Source: Xaviernesmea oryzae
GTDB taxonomy: Bacteria > Pseudomonadota > Alphaproteobacteria > Rhizobiales > Rhizobiaceae
Reading direction: 5' to 3'
Assembly (NCBI RefSeq): GCF_900177415.1
Contig: NZ_FXAF01000003.1
Coordinates: 248,001 to 312,000 of the forward strand
Length of the DNA stretch: 64,000 nt
The notes below the pieces were generated by a model. That model searched no databases and was not told where the DNA came from. It saw nothing but the letters and a program-made list of their open reading frames with translations. This document shows positions 26,953-35,879 of the stretch, piece after piece. Within the stretch, counting starts at the first letter, position 1. Every line of letters begins with the position of its first letter. Made by a program: the position numbers and the translations under genes.

Positions 26953-27810
26953 TCAGAACGGTTCCGCGGCAATCAATGCGGAGAGAACCGCGATCAGCTT
27001 GCGGTGCTGGTGCGCGTGGCGGGAGCGGACATTGGTGGCGGCATGGACGGTCTGGGCGATTTCCGGCGCATCGCCCACGGGTTGCGCGACCCCTTTCTTC
27101 GACAGTTCGTCCGCCGTCGCGCGGGTGACATAGGCCGCGCCGCCAAGCGTCGAGAGGAGCTCGGAAAGGATCAGATTGCGGCCGGTCGCCACGGGTGCGG
27201 CAGAAAACTGCGGCAGTGCGAGCCGGTGAACGCGATCGAAGGCCGGCGAATAATTGGCATAGATGTAATCCTCCGGCCGGATTTCCGAGACCGTGCTTGC
27301 GCCGGTACTGACAAGGATATAGGAAATATCTCCCAGCCGTTCGTAGTGAAGGTCCGGCAGGTGATGCGGCGTATAGAGCACGGCAAGGTCGAGATCGCCC
27401 GCGCCGAGATCGCGGTTCATCTGGACCGAGTAATCGGCCTCCAGGTAGATCGACGTGCCCGGCAATTCGGCGCGAACCGCCTTGATGAAGCGTCCGGCGA
27501 TCGCCTCCGCCACGTCATGCTGCATGCCGATCCGCATGGCCCGTTCATAGGTGCCGGCCGTTTCAACGGCGCGGGCGGCCTCGTGCCATTGCTGCTGCAG
27601 CGCCTTTGCATGGTCGAGCAGCCTGAGCCCTGCGGCAGTCGGCACCGTGCCGCCCTTGCCGCGCACGAAAAGCTTGCGGCCGAACTCCGCCTCGAGCGCG
27701 TTCACCCGGTGGGAAACGGTCGATTGCGTGACGTTCAGCCGTTCCGCGGTGCGGTTGAAGCTGCGCGTCTCCATCAGGTCAAGGAACGTCTCGATCAGGT
27801 CGATTTGCAT
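26953..27810 (-). CDS. LysR-family transcriptional regulator
   Basis: A 285-residue LysR-type protein. The N-terminal winged helix-turn-helix is MQIDLIETFLDLMETRSFNR...LNVTQSTVSHRVNALEAEFGRKLFVR, followed by the linker helix and the two-lobed effector domain (MRIGMQHDVAEAIAGRF...DLDLAVLYTPHHLPDLHYERLGD). It is divergent from the dimethylglycine/sarcosine-dehydrogenase-like operon with 102 bases between starts, and two dyads with LysR-type spacing are in that gap. By this arrangement it is the probable regulator of the methylamine-betaine catabolic genes; the inducer is not known. Confidence 0.92.
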   Translation of the reverse strand: MQIDLIETFLDLMETRSFNRTAERLNVTQSTVSHRVNALEAEFGRKLFVRGKGGTVPTAAGLRLLDHAKALQQQWHEAARAVETAGTYERAMRIGMQHDVAEAIAGRFIKAVRAELPGTSIYLEADYSVQMNRDLGAGDLDLAVLYTPHHLPDLHYERLGDISYILVSTGASTVSEIRPEDYIYANYSPAFDRVHRLALPQFSAAPVATGRNLILSELLSTLGGAAYVTRATADELSKKGVAQPVGDAPEIAQTVHAATNVRSRHAHQHRKLIAVLSALIAAEPF

Positions 27811-27822
27811 AATGGCAATCTA

Positions 27823-27861
27823 ATCGAAATCTTCGATCAATAAAGCGCGATCTTCTCGCTT
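27823..27861. promoter_or_regulatory. Two LysR-type dyads in the divergent promoter region
   Basis: Dyad 1 is the perfect palindrome ATCGAA-ATC-TTCGAT (27823-27837), which contains the T-N11-A pattern of LysR boxes. Dyad 2 (27843-27861) has 8-base arms AAGCGCGA and TCTCGCTT complementary at 7 positions around a 3-base centre. Their centres are 22 bases apart, about two turns, as for recruitment and activation sites of LysR tetramers. Confidence 0.55.
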
Positions 27862-27912
27862 GATGACGGTCAACTCCGCTGCAAATCTCATCACGAAATC
27901 AGGGGAAGAGCG

Positions 27913-30363
27913 ATGTCGGAACTGCCGGAACGGGCGCGCGTGGTGATCATCGGCGGGGGAGCGGTGGGAGCATCCTCGCTCTACCATCTCGCCAAGGCCG
28001 GCTGGACGGATTGCGTTCTCCTCGAAAAGAACGAGCTCACGGCCGGTTCCACCTGGCACGCGGCCGGCAACGTTCCGACCTTCTCGTCTTCCTGGTCGAT
28101 CATGAACATGCAGCGCTATTCCGCCTCGCTCTACCGCGAGCTGGGGGCGCTCGTCGATTACCCCATGAACTATCACGTCACCGGCTCGATCCGCCTCGGC
28201 CATACGAACGAGCGGCTTCGCGAATTCAAGCGCGTCGTCGGCATGGGGCGTTACCAGGGCATGGACCTCGACATCCTCTCGCCCGACGAGATGCGGACGA
28301 AGTATCCCTTCCTCGAAACCCATGAGCTGACCGGTGCGCTCTACGACCCTTATGACGGCGACATCGACCCCGCGCAGTTGACGCAGGCCTTGGCCAAGGG
28401 CGCACGCGACCTGGGTGCCAGGGTGATCCGCTTCTGTCCCGTCACGGCGGCGCGCCGCGAAAAGGACGAATGGATCCTGACCACGTCGAAGGGCGAGATC
28501 GCCTGCGAATATGTCGTCAACGCCGCCGGCTACTACGCCCGGTACGTGGGAAAGCTTTTCGGCCGCGATGTGCCGATGATGGTGATGAGCCATCAATATA
28601 TCCTGTTCGACGAGATCCCCGAGCTCGCCGCCTGGTCGAAGGAGGCCGGTCACAAGCTGCCGCTGCTGCGCGACGTCGACAGCTCCTATTATCTCAGGCA
28701 GGAGAAATACGGCATGAACCTCGGCCCCTATGAGCGTAACTGTCACGCTCACTGGACAACGCCCGACGATCCGATGCCGGACGACTTTTCCTTCCAGCTC
28801 TTCCCCGACGATCTCGACCGGCTGGAATGGTATCTCAACGACGCCGTCGCCCGCGTGCCGATCCTCGGCACGGCTGGTCTCTCGCGCGTCATCAACGGAC
28901 CAATCCCCTATGCGCCGGACGGCAATCCGCTGATCGGGCCGATGCCCGGCGTGCCGAACGCATTCGAGGCCTGCGTCTTCACCTTCGGCATCTGTCAGGC
29001 GGGCGGCGCCGGTAAAGTTCTGGCGGAATGGGTGGCGGAAGGCGAGACCGAATGGGACATGTGGAGCTGCGATCCGCGCCGCTACACCGCCTTTGCCTCC
29101 GACCGGGATTACTGCGTCGCCAAAGGCATGGAAGTCTATGGGCACGAATATGCCATGCACTTCCCGAAACACTACTGGCCAGCGGGGCGGAACAGAAAAC
29201 TCTCGCCGATCCATGATCGGATCGCTGCGCTCGGTGCCCAGTTCAAGCCCTATAACGGCTGGGAACGCGCCATGTGGTATGCAAAACCCGGCGACGACAT
29301 CTCGGAAGAAGCGACGCAGACCTGGAACCGTGAAGGCCCATGGAGCCTCCGTATCGAGGAGGAATGCCGTGCCGTGCGCGATGCGGCCGGCATTCTCGAC
29401 CTGCCGGGCTTCTCCCGCTACCGGGTAAAGGGTTCCGGGGCTACCGAATGGCTCTCCTCGGTGATCACGGGCAAAGTGCCGAAGCCGGGACGCATTGGCC
29501 TCGCCTACTTCTCCGACGACAAAGGCCGCATCGTCACGGAAATGTCGGTGATGATGCTGGACGAGGACTTCTTCTTCCTGATCACCGCAGCCACGGCCCA
29601 ATGGCACGACCTCGAATGGCTGCAAAAGCATCTGCCGAAGCCCGCCGCCTTCACCGTCGACGACGTCACGGACAGTTTCTCCTGCCAGATTCTTACCGGC
29701 CCGAAGAGCCGCGACATCCTCGCCGAAGTCACCGATGCCGATCTTTTGAAGGGCTGGCTCACCCATCAGTCCTGTCGGATCGCCGGCCGATGGTGCCAGC
29801 TCGTGCGCGTCTCCTTCGCGGGCGAACTCGGCTGGGAGATCCATACCAAGGTTGAGGATACCGCGCCGATCTTCGATGCGGTCTGGGCGGCCGGACAGAA
29901 ACACGGCCTCAAACCCTTCGGCATGGAGGCGCTGGACTGCTTGCGGATCGAGAAAGGTTATCGCGCCTGGAAGGGCGACCTTTCCACCGATTACACCGTG
30001 CTGCAGGGCGGGCTTGAACGTTTCATCGACTGGTCGAAGCCGGATTTCAAGGGCAAGGCGGCGCTCGCCGCCGAAAAGCAGCAGGGCATCAGGAGGCGCT
30101 TCGTGACCCTCGTCGTCGAGGCCGGCGATTGCGACGCACCTTACATGTCGACACTCTGGCACGACGGCCAGGTCGTCGGGGAGACGACCTCCGGCAACTG
30201 GGGTTACCGGGTGGGCAAATCCATCGCCCTCGGCATGTTGCGCGCCGATCTCGCGGAGCCCGGCACGGAAGTGGAGGTCGAGATCTTCGGCGACCGGTTC
30301 AAAGCCGTGGTGCAGCCGGACGGCCCTCTCTGGGATCCGGCCAACGAAAGGCTTCGTGCATGA
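27913..30363 (+). CDS. FAD-dependent dimethylglycine/sarcosine dehydrogenase-like protein 1
   Basis: An 816-residue two-part enzyme. Residues 1-420 form a DAO-type FAD domain: RVVIIGGGAVGASSLYHLAK, then ELTAGSTWHAAG in which His49 matches the covalent 8-alpha-histidyl-FAD residue of dimethylglycine and sarcosine dehydrogenases. The second half is an aminomethyltransferase (GcvT)-like tetrahydrofolate domain with FAGELGWEIH and the C-terminal barrel. Such enzymes oxidise an N-methyl group and pass the formaldehyde unit to tetrahydrofolate. It is the first gene of an operon with a paralogue (ATGA overlap) and a Rieske oxygenase. Which of the two takes dimethylglycine and which sarcosine is not decidable here. 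Confidence 0.9.
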   Translation: MSELPERARVVIIGGGAVGASSLYHLAKAGWTDCVLLEKNELTAGSTWHAAGNVPTFSSSWSIMNMQRYSASLYRELGALVDYPMNYHVTGSIRLGHTNERLREFKRVVGMGRYQGMDLDILSPDEMRTKYPFLETHELTGALYDPYDGDIDPAQLTQALAKGARDLGARVIRFCPVTAARREKDEWILTTSKGEIACEYVVNAAGYYARYVGKLFGRDVPMMVMSHQYILFDEIPELAAWSKEAGHKLPLLRDVDSSYYLRQEKYGMNLGPYERNCHAHWTTPDDPMPDDFSFQLFPDDLDRLEWYLNDAVARVPILGTAGLSRVINGPIPYAPDGNPLIGPMPGVPNAFEACVFTFGICQAGGAGKVLAEWVAEGETEWDMWSCDPRRYTAFASDRDYCVAKGMEVYGHEYAMHFPKHYWPAGRNRKLSPIHDRIAALGAQFKPYNGWERAMWYAKPGDDISEEATQTWNREGPWSLRIEEECRAVRDAAGILDLPGFSRYRVKGSGATEWLSSVITGKVPKPGRIGLAYFSDDKGRIVTEMSVMMLDEDFFFLITAATAQWHDLEWLQKHLPKPAAFTVDDVTDSFSCQILTGPKSRDILAEVTDADLLKGWLTHQSCRIAGRWCQLVRVSFAGELGWEIHTKVEDTAPIFDAVWAAGQKHGLKPFGMEALDCLRIEKGYRAWKGDLSTDYTVLQGGLERFIDWSKPDFKGKAALAAEKQQGIRRRFVTLVVEAGDCDAPYMSTLWHDGQVVGETTSGNWGYRVGKSIALGMLRADLAEPGTEVEVEIFGDRFKAVVQPDGPLWDPANERLRA

Positions 30364-32813
30364 GCAAAGCCATTCCACAGAAAGCCCGGGCAGTCGTCAT
30401 CGGCGGCGGCGTCTCCGGCTGTTCGGTCGCCTACCATCTCGCCAAGCTCGGCTGGACCGATGTCGTACTGCTCGAACGCAAGCAGCTGACTTCCGGCACG
30501 ACCTGGCACGCGGCCGGGCTGATCGGACAGCTGCGCGCCTCGCAGAACATGACGCGGCTCGCCAAATATTCCGCCGATCTCTACGTCAGGCTGGAGGCCG
30601 AGACGGGCATCGCCACCGGCATGAAGCAGAACGGCTCGATGACCGTCGCTCTGACCGCCGAGCGCAGGGAAGAGATTTACCGGCAGGCCTCCCTCGCCCG
30701 GGCCTTCGACATCGATGTGCGGGAAATCTCGCCGGAAGAGGCCAAGGCGCTTTATCCGCATCTGAACATCGGCGACGTCAAGGCTGCCGTCCATCTGCCG
30801 CTCGACGGACAGTGCGACCCGGCCAATATCGCCATGGCGCTCGCCAAGGGCGCGCGGCAGAACGGTGCCGCCATCATCGAAGGCGTCAGGGTCATCGAGG
30901 TTTTGACCAGGGCCGGCCGGGTAAGCGGGGTAACCTGCGAACAGGCCGGCGAGCATTTCACGATCGAGACGGAGAACGTCGTCAACTGCGCCGGCATGTG
31001 GGGCCGTGAACTTGCGCGTCAATCCGGCGTTACCCTGCCGCTGCATGCCTGCGAGCATTTCTACATCGTCACCGAGGCGATCCCCGGTCTTGCCCAGCTC
31101 CCCGTTTTGCGTGTGCCGGACGAATGCGCCTATTACAAGGAGGATGCCGGCAAGATGCTGGTCGGCGCCTTCGAGCCGGTGGCGAAACCCTGGCCGCCGG
31201 CGGGCGAGACGATCCGCGAGGATTTCTGTTTCGACCAGCTGCCGGAGGATTTCGACCATTTCCAGCCGATCCTCGAAATGGCGATCAACCGCATGCCGAT
31301 GCTGGAGACCGCCGGCATCCATACCTTCTTCAACGGCCCGGAAAGCTTCACCCCCGACGATCGCTACTATCTCGGCGAGGCGCCGGAACTCAGAGGCTAT
31401 TGGGTTGCCGCCGGCTACAATTCGATCGGCATCGTTTCCTCCGGCGGCGCCGGCATGGCGCTCGCGCAATGGATGAACGACGGCGAGCCGCCCTTCGATC
31501 TCTGGGAAGTGGATATCCGCCGCGCCCAGCCCTTCCAGAAGAACCGGCTCTATCTCAAGGAGCGCGTCAGCGAGACGCTCGGTCTGCTCTATGCCGACCA
31601 TTTCCCCTATCGGCAGATGGCGACGGCCCGCGGCGTACGCCGCTCGCCGATCCATGAGCATCTCAAGGCCCGCGGCGCTGTCTTCGGCGAAGCGGCCGGA
31701 TGGGAGCGCGCCAACTGGTTCGCGCGGCACGATCAGGAGCGCGAATATCGCTATAGCTGGCAGCGGCAGAACTGGTTCGAGAACCAGCGCGAAGAGCATC
31801 TGGCCGTCAGGACCGGCGTCGGTCTCTTCGACATGACCTCATTCGGAAAGATCCGCGTCGAAGGCCGCGATGCGCTCGCCTTCCTCGAACGGCTCTGCGC
31901 CAACCGGATCGACGTGCCGGAGGGCCGGATCGTCTATACTCAGATGTTGAACTACCGCGGCGGCATCGAAAGTGACCTCACCGTCACCCGGCTATCCGAA
32001 ACCGCCTTCCTGCTTGTCGTCCCGGGCGCGACCCTGCAGCGGGACCTCGCCTGGCTGCGCAGGAACCTGCGCGAGGAATTCGCGGTCATCACCGACATGA
32101 CGGCGGCGGAAAGCGTGCTTTGCCTGATGGGGCCAAGGTCGCGCGAGCTGATCGGGAAAGTCAGCCCGAACGACTTTTCGAACGAGCACCATCCTTTTGG
32201 AACGGCGCGGGAAATCGAGATCGGCATGGGGCTCGCCCGCGCCCATCGCGTCACCTATGTCGGTGAGCTCGGCTGGGAGCTTTACGTCTCGGCCGATCAG
32301 GCCGCGCATGTCTTCGAGGTTCTGGAACAGGCGGGCGCGGAAATCGGTTTGAAACTCTGCGGTATCCATACGCTCGACAGCTGCCGCATCGAAAAGGCCT
32401 TCCGCCATTTCGGCCACGACATCACGGACGAAGACCATGTGCTGGAAGCCGGGCTCGGTTTCGCGGTGAAGACGGACAAGGGCGATTTCATCGGCCGTGA
32501 TGCGGTCCTGAGAAAACGGGAGACCGGGCTGAACCGCCGTCTTGTGCAATTCAAGCTGGCCGAGCCGGAACCGCTGCTTTTCCACAACGAGGCGATCGTG
32601 CGCGACGGCAAGATCGTCGGCACCATTACCTCCGGCAATTATGGCCATTTCCTCGGCGGCGCAATCGGCCTCGGCTACGTACCCTGCAAAGGCGAAAGCC
32701 CCGCAGATGTTCTGGCATCGGGTTACGAGATCGAGATTGCCGGCACGCGGGTCAAGGCTGAAGCGTCGCTGGCGCCGATGTACGATCCGAAGGCCGAGCG
32801 GGTGCGGATGTAA
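30360..32813 (+). CDS. FAD-dependent dimethylglycine/sarcosine dehydrogenase-like protein 2
   Basis: An 817-residue paralogue of the preceding protein, started at the ATG that overlaps its stop (ATGA); a longer frame opens upstream inside gene 1 but has no support. It has the same order: FAD loop ARAVVIGGGVSGCSVAYHLA, covalent-flavin motif SGTTWHAAG with His50, then the GcvT-like half with YVGELGWELYV and IEKAFRHFGHDITDED. The tandem pair would carry out two successive oxidative demethylations, consistent with dimethylglycine to sarcosine to glycine after the upstream betaine oxygenase step. Confidence 0.9.
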   Translation: MSKAIPQKARAVVIGGGVSGCSVAYHLAKLGWTDVVLLERKQLTSGTTWHAAGLIGQLRASQNMTRLAKYSADLYVRLEAETGIATGMKQNGSMTVALTAERREEIYRQASLARAFDIDVREISPEEAKALYPHLNIGDVKAAVHLPLDGQCDPANIAMALAKGARQNGAAIIEGVRVIEVLTRAGRVSGVTCEQAGEHFTIETENVVNCAGMWGRELARQSGVTLPLHACEHFYIVTEAIPGLAQLPVLRVPDECAYYKEDAGKMLVGAFEPVAKPWPPAGETIREDFCFDQLPEDFDHFQPILEMAINRMPMLETAGIHTFFNGPESFTPDDRYYLGEAPELRGYWVAAGYNSIGIVSSGGAGMALAQWMNDGEPPFDLWEVDIRRAQPFQKNRLYLKERVSETLGLLYADHFPYRQMATARGVRRSPIHEHLKARGAVFGEAAGWERANWFARHDQEREYRYSWQRQNWFENQREEHLAVRTGVGLFDMTSFGKIRVEGRDALAFLERLCANRIDVPEGRIVYTQMLNYRGGIESDLTVTRLSETAFLLVVPGATLQRDLAWLRRNLREEFAVITDMTAAESVLCLMGPRSRELIGKVSPNDFSNEHHPFGTAREIEIGMGLARAHRVTYVGELGWELYVSADQAAHVFEVLEQAGAEIGLKLCGIHTLDSCRIEKAFRHFGHDITDEDHVLEAGLGFAVKTDKGDFIGRDAVLRKRETGLNRRLVQFKLAEPEPLLFHNEAIVRDGKIVGTITSGNYGHFLGGAIGLGYVPCKGESPADVLASGYEIEIAGTRVKAEASLAPMYDPKAERVRM

Positions 32814-32836
32814 CCGCGATTTTCAAGGAGACGATC

Positions 32837-34066
32837 ATGCTCGCATCCGATCCGAAGAACCACATCGCTGGCGATGACCGCATCGATGGCCTCATTGCCG
32901 AACACAAGCCCGGTTACGGCCTCGCCCAGCCGTTCTATCACGATCCCGACATCTTCGAACGGGATCTGAGCCGCGTCTTCTTTCATCATTGGCATTGCCT
33001 GGCGCATGAAAGCATCATCCCAAATCCGAACGATTTCGAACTGTTCAAGCTTGGCTCGGAACAGGTGATCCTTAGCCGTGGCGGCGACGGCACGGTGCGT
33101 GCCATGCTGAACGTCTGCCGCCACCGCGGCGCCGAGGTCTGCACCGAGCAGAAGGGCAATGCGAAAGCCTTCGTCTGTCCCTACCATGCCTGGACCTACG
33201 GCAACGACGGCCGGTTGAAAGCCGCCCGGCTGATGCCCAAGGATTTCAAGCGCGAAGACCATGGGCTGAAGCAACTGCATGTCCGCGTCGTGGAAGGTCT
33301 GATCTTCATCTCCTTCGCCGAAAATCCGCTGGATTTCTCCGAGGTGGAAAAACTGCTGCGCGCCACCTGCGGGCAATACGGCTGGGCCTCGGCCAAGGTC
33401 GCGCATCGTCAGAGCTATCCGCTCGACGCCAACTGGAAACTCGCCGTCGAGAACTATGTGGAGTGCTATCATTGCGGCCCGGCCCATCCGGAATATTCCG
33501 AGACCCATGCGCTGGAGCAGCCGCTCGACATGATCGAGGAGCTGAATGCAAAGATGGAGGCGCGCACCTGCGCGCTCGGCATCGAGGTCGGGTCCGGCAA
33601 TCACTGGCAGAATTCCCGCGATGGCCGCGAGGCGATCCATGCCTTCCGCTATGCGCTTTACGACGGGGTGAAGACCGGCAGCAAGGATGGGCAGCCCCTG
33701 GCGCCGCTGATGGGCCGCTTCTCGGATTTCGATGGCGGCGTAACGTCGATCCATCTCGGCGGCACGAGCTTCCTCGTCTGTTACGCCGATCACGGCATGA
33801 TCTACCGCTTCATTCCGAAGACGGTCGATACCTGCGAGATGGAACTGATCTGGCTGGTGGATGCCAAGGCCGAGGAAGGCCGCGACTACGATCTCGAAAA
33901 CCTCACCTGGCTCTGGAAGGTGACGACCGACGAGGACAAGAAGATCATCGAACATACCGCCCGCGGCGTTGCCTCGCGCTTCTTCATGCCGGGGCCGATC
34001 GCGCCCATGGAGCAGAACGAATTGCGCTATATCGGCTGGTATCTGGACGAGATCAGCCGGGCGTGA
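32837..34066 (+). CDS. gbcA: Rieske oxygenase alpha subunit, glycine betaine monooxygenase-like
   Basis: A 409-residue aromatic-ring-hydroxylating-type oxygenase. The Rieske cluster ligands are Cys94, His96, Cys114 and His117 (CRHRGAEVC, CPYHAW). The mononuclear Fe site is in VENYVECYHCGPAHPEYSETH. The GbcA branch of this family demethylates glycine betaine to dimethylglycine; the position right after two dimethylglycine/sarcosine-dehydrogenase-like genes and near a carnitine operon supports that role. No GbcB-type ferredoxin reductase gene is in the window, so the electron donor must be encoded elsewhere. AAGGAGA precedes the ATG. Confidence 0.85.
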   Translation: MLASDPKNHIAGDDRIDGLIAEHKPGYGLAQPFYHDPDIFERDLSRVFFHHWHCLAHESIIPNPNDFELFKLGSEQVILSRGGDGTVRAMLNVCRHRGAEVCTEQKGNAKAFVCPYHAWTYGNDGRLKAARLMPKDFKREDHGLKQLHVRVVEGLIFISFAENPLDFSEVEKLLRATCGQYGWASAKVAHRQSYPLDANWKLAVENYVECYHCGPAHPEYSETHALEQPLDMIEELNAKMEARTCALGIEVGSGNHWQNSRDGREAIHAFRYALYDGVKTGSKDGQPLAPLMGRFSDFDGGVTSIHLGGTSFLVCYADHGMIYRFIPKTVDTCEMELIWLVDAKAEEGRDYDLENLTWLWKVTTDEDKKIIEHTARGVASRFFMPGPIAPMEQNELRYIGWYLDEISRA

Positions 34067-34095
34067 GGCGTCAAATCGATTGGGCTTGAATTTTC

Positions 34096-34116
34096 CGTAT
34101 ATTATAGTCATATACG
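34096..34116. promoter_or_regulatory. Dyad over the brnTA promoter, probable autoregulatory operator
   Basis: Arms CGTATAT (34096-34102) and ATATACG (34110-34116) are perfectly complementary with a 7-base centre that contains a TATTAT -10-like hexamer. It ends three bases before the brnT start codon, suggesting a very short leader. BrnA or the BrnTA complex represses its own promoter in known systems. Confidence 0.6.
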
Positions 34117-34119
34117 ACA

Positions 34120-34422
34120 ATGATCGATTGGGAACGGATCACCGGCTTTGACTGGGATGCGGGCAATGCCCGCAAGAGTGTGGAAAAGCACGACGTCAGC
34201 CAGACCGAGGCCGAGCAGATTTTCTTTAACGAACCACTTCTGATCGTTCCCGACGTCAAACATAGCGAAGCCGAAAGGCGCGTTCATGCGCTCGGTCGAA
34301 CTGACGATGGTAGATTGCTGCACGTTACGTTCACACTCAGGCTGGGCGGAACGAAGATAAGAGTTATATCGGCCCGCGATATGAGCCGCAGGGAGCGTAG
34401 CTATTATGACCAAGCCGACTAA
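34120..34422 (+). CDS. brnT: Type II toxin, BrnT family (DUF497)
   Basis: A 100-residue RelE-fold ribonuclease-type toxin. The BrnT landmarks are ITGFDWDAGNARKSVEKHDVS at residues about 7-27, SQTEAEQIFF, the central GRTDDGRLLHVTFTL and the basic C-terminal ISARDMSRRERSYY that holds the catalytic Arg residues. BrnT cleaves RNA and slows growth unless bound by BrnA. The antitoxin gene overlaps its 3' end by 17 bases. Confidence 0.92.
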   Translation: MIDWERITGFDWDAGNARKSVEKHDVSQTEAEQIFFNEPLLIVPDVKHSEAERRVHALGRTDDGRLLHVTFTLRLGGTKIRVISARDMSRRERSYYDQAD

Positions 34423-34675
34423 GCCTGTTCCGGAGTTCGGCAGCGAGGCTGAAGAACGTGCCTTCTGGGAAAGCCATGACTCCGCCGATCATATCGACTG
34501 GAGCAAGGCCGAGCGTGCGCGCTTGCCGAATCTCAAGCCGTCCTCCACCTCGATTTCCATCCGCCTGCCGAACAGCCTGCTCGAGCGGATCAAGATCGCC
34601 GCCAACAAGCGGGATATGCCTTATCAGTCGCTCATCAAGGCGTGGCTGACGGAAAAGGTGGACGTAAAGAATTGA
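34406..34675 (+). CDS. brnA: Type II antitoxin, BrnA/CopG-like
   Basis: An 89-residue ribbon-helix-helix antitoxin. The DNA-binding strand and helices are STSISIRLPNSLLERIKIAANKRDMPYQSLIKAWL at residues 48-82; the N-terminal half, rich in acidic residues and Trp, should wrap the toxin. Its start lies inside brnT, so translation is coupled. In BrnTA systems the antitoxin also binds the operon promoter, where a dyad is present. Confidence 0.9.
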   Translation: MTKPTKPVPEFGSEAEERAFWESHDSADHIDWSKAERARLPNLKPSSTSISIRLPNSLLERIKIAANKRDMPYQSLIKAWLTEKVDVKN

Positions 34676-34691
34676 AGCCTCGCGAGGTGTC

Positions 34692-35090
34692 GTGAAAAGA
34701 CTGTCGGGCAAATGTTTCTGCGGGACGGTGGAATATGCGGCCGACGATGCCTTCGTCTATGCCGCCAATTGCCATTGTTCGAATTGCCGCCGCACGACCG
34801 GTTCGGCCTTCAAGCCTTTTGCGGGAATCCCGCGCGAGAAATTCGCGATCACCAAGGGTGCCGACGGCCTGCTGATCTATGGCGATGCGGAGAACCATGA
34901 CGCGCATTGCGGCGTCTGCGGCTCGCTTCTTTACTCGCTGGTGCGCGAGGCCGCCTGGGTGCATGTTGCGATGGGCACGCTCACCGATGCGCCGAGCATC
35001 CGGCCGACGCATCACATCTTCGTCGGCTCGAAGGCGCCGTGGTATGAAATCACCGACGACCTGCCGCAATATCAAGGGCACAAACCCTAG
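34692..35090 (+). CDS. GFA-family zinc-binding protein
   Basis: A 132-residue protein of the glutathione-dependent formaldehyde-activating (GFA/CENP-V) fold. Zinc ligands: KCFCGTVEY, NCHCSNCRR and the CGVCGS loop. GTG start after GAGG. The family name comes from one member; most homologues have unknown function and may simply bind zinc and thiols. It follows the toxin-antitoxin pair by 16 bases and is convergent with the carnitine operon (3 bases apart). A link with formaldehyde made by betaine demethylation is tempting but not supported by sequence. Confidence 0.88.
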   Translation: MKRLSGKCFCGTVEYAADDAFVYAANCHCSNCRRTTGSAFKPFAGIPREKFAITKGADGLLIYGDAENHDAHCGVCGSLLYSLVREAAWVHVAMGTLTDAPSIRPTHHIFVGSKAPWYEITDDLPQYQGHKP

Positions 35091-35093
35091 CGG

Positions 35094-35879
35094 TTATTTA
35101 CCTTTCCAGACCGGATCACGCTTTTCGGCGAAGGCGCGGGCACCCTCCAGCTGATCCTCGCTGGAATAGAGCACGTCGACCGTTTTCAGCTGCCGGCGAG
35201 TGACGCGATTCATGGTGGTCTGGAATTTTTCGCCTTCCGCCTCGCGCACGACCTCCTTGATCGCCGCATAGACGAGCGGCGGACCACTTTCCAAGAGTCG
35301 TGCCAGCTCCCAGGCGCGGGCCATCAACTTGTCGGCGGGCAGGATCTCGTTGACGAAGCCCCAGCGATGCGCCTCCTGCACGTCCAGCCAGCGGCCGGTA
35401 AGCAGCATGTCCATGGCGATGTGATAGGGAATGCGCTTCGGCAGCTTGATCGAGGCCGCATCCGCCACCGTGCCGGACCTGATCTCCGGAAGCGCAAACG
35501 TGGCATGCTCGGCCGCGAGGATGAGGTCGGTCGAAAGCGCGATCTCCAGGCCGCCACCGCAGCAGATGCCGTTGACGGCCGCGATGATCGGCTTGTTGAG
35601 GTCGCGCAGTTCCTGCATGCCGCCGAAACCGCCGACACCGTAATCGCCGTCGACCGCATCGCCGGCGGCTGCCGCCTTCAGGTCCCAGCCGGGGCAGAAG
35701 AATTTTTCGCCCGCGCCGGTGATGATCGCCACGCGCAAAGCGGCATCGTCTCGAAAATCGCGGAAGATTTCACCCATGATACGCGAAGTCTTCAGGTCGA
35801 TGGCATTCGCCTTCGGCCGGTCGATGGTGACTTCGAGAATGCCGCCCTGGCGGCGGGTCTTGATGGGTTGTTCTGTCAC
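35094..35879 (-). CDS. caiD: Carnitinyl-CoA dehydratase (crotonobetainyl-CoA hydratase)
   Basis: A 261-residue crotonase-fold enzyme. Long stretches agree with Escherichia coli CaiD as remembered: RPKANAID(L)KTS, MGEIF..FRDD..LRVAIITG, AGEKFF..GWDLKAAA near residues 50-70, and the C-terminal AFAEKRDPVWKGK. The oxyanion-hole region is NGICCGGGLEIAL. It reversibly hydrates crotonobetainyl-CoA to L-carnitinyl-CoA. It is the last gene of the minus-strand carnitine operon and overlaps the acyl-CoA synthetase by four bases. Confidence 0.9.
   Translation of the reverse strand: MTEQPIKTRRQGGILEVTIDRPKANAIDLKTSRIMGEIFRDFRDDAALRVAIITGAGEKFFCPGWDLKAAAAGDAVDGDYGVGGFGGMQELRDLNKPIIAAVNGICCGGGLEIALSTDLILAAEHATFALPEIRSGTVADAASIKLPKRIPYHIAMDMLLTGRWLDVQEAHRWGFVNEILPADKLMARAWELARLLESGPPLVYAAIKEVVREAEGEKFQTTMNRVTRRQLKTVDVLYSSEDQLEGARAFAEKRDPVWKGK

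Noticed and set aside
27820..30378. Very long open frame on the minus strand (over 800 codons)
   Set aside because: It lies wholly antisense to the first dimethylglycine-dehydrogenase-like gene, has no family motif and is Arg/His/Gly-rich as expected of a GC-rich shadow frame.
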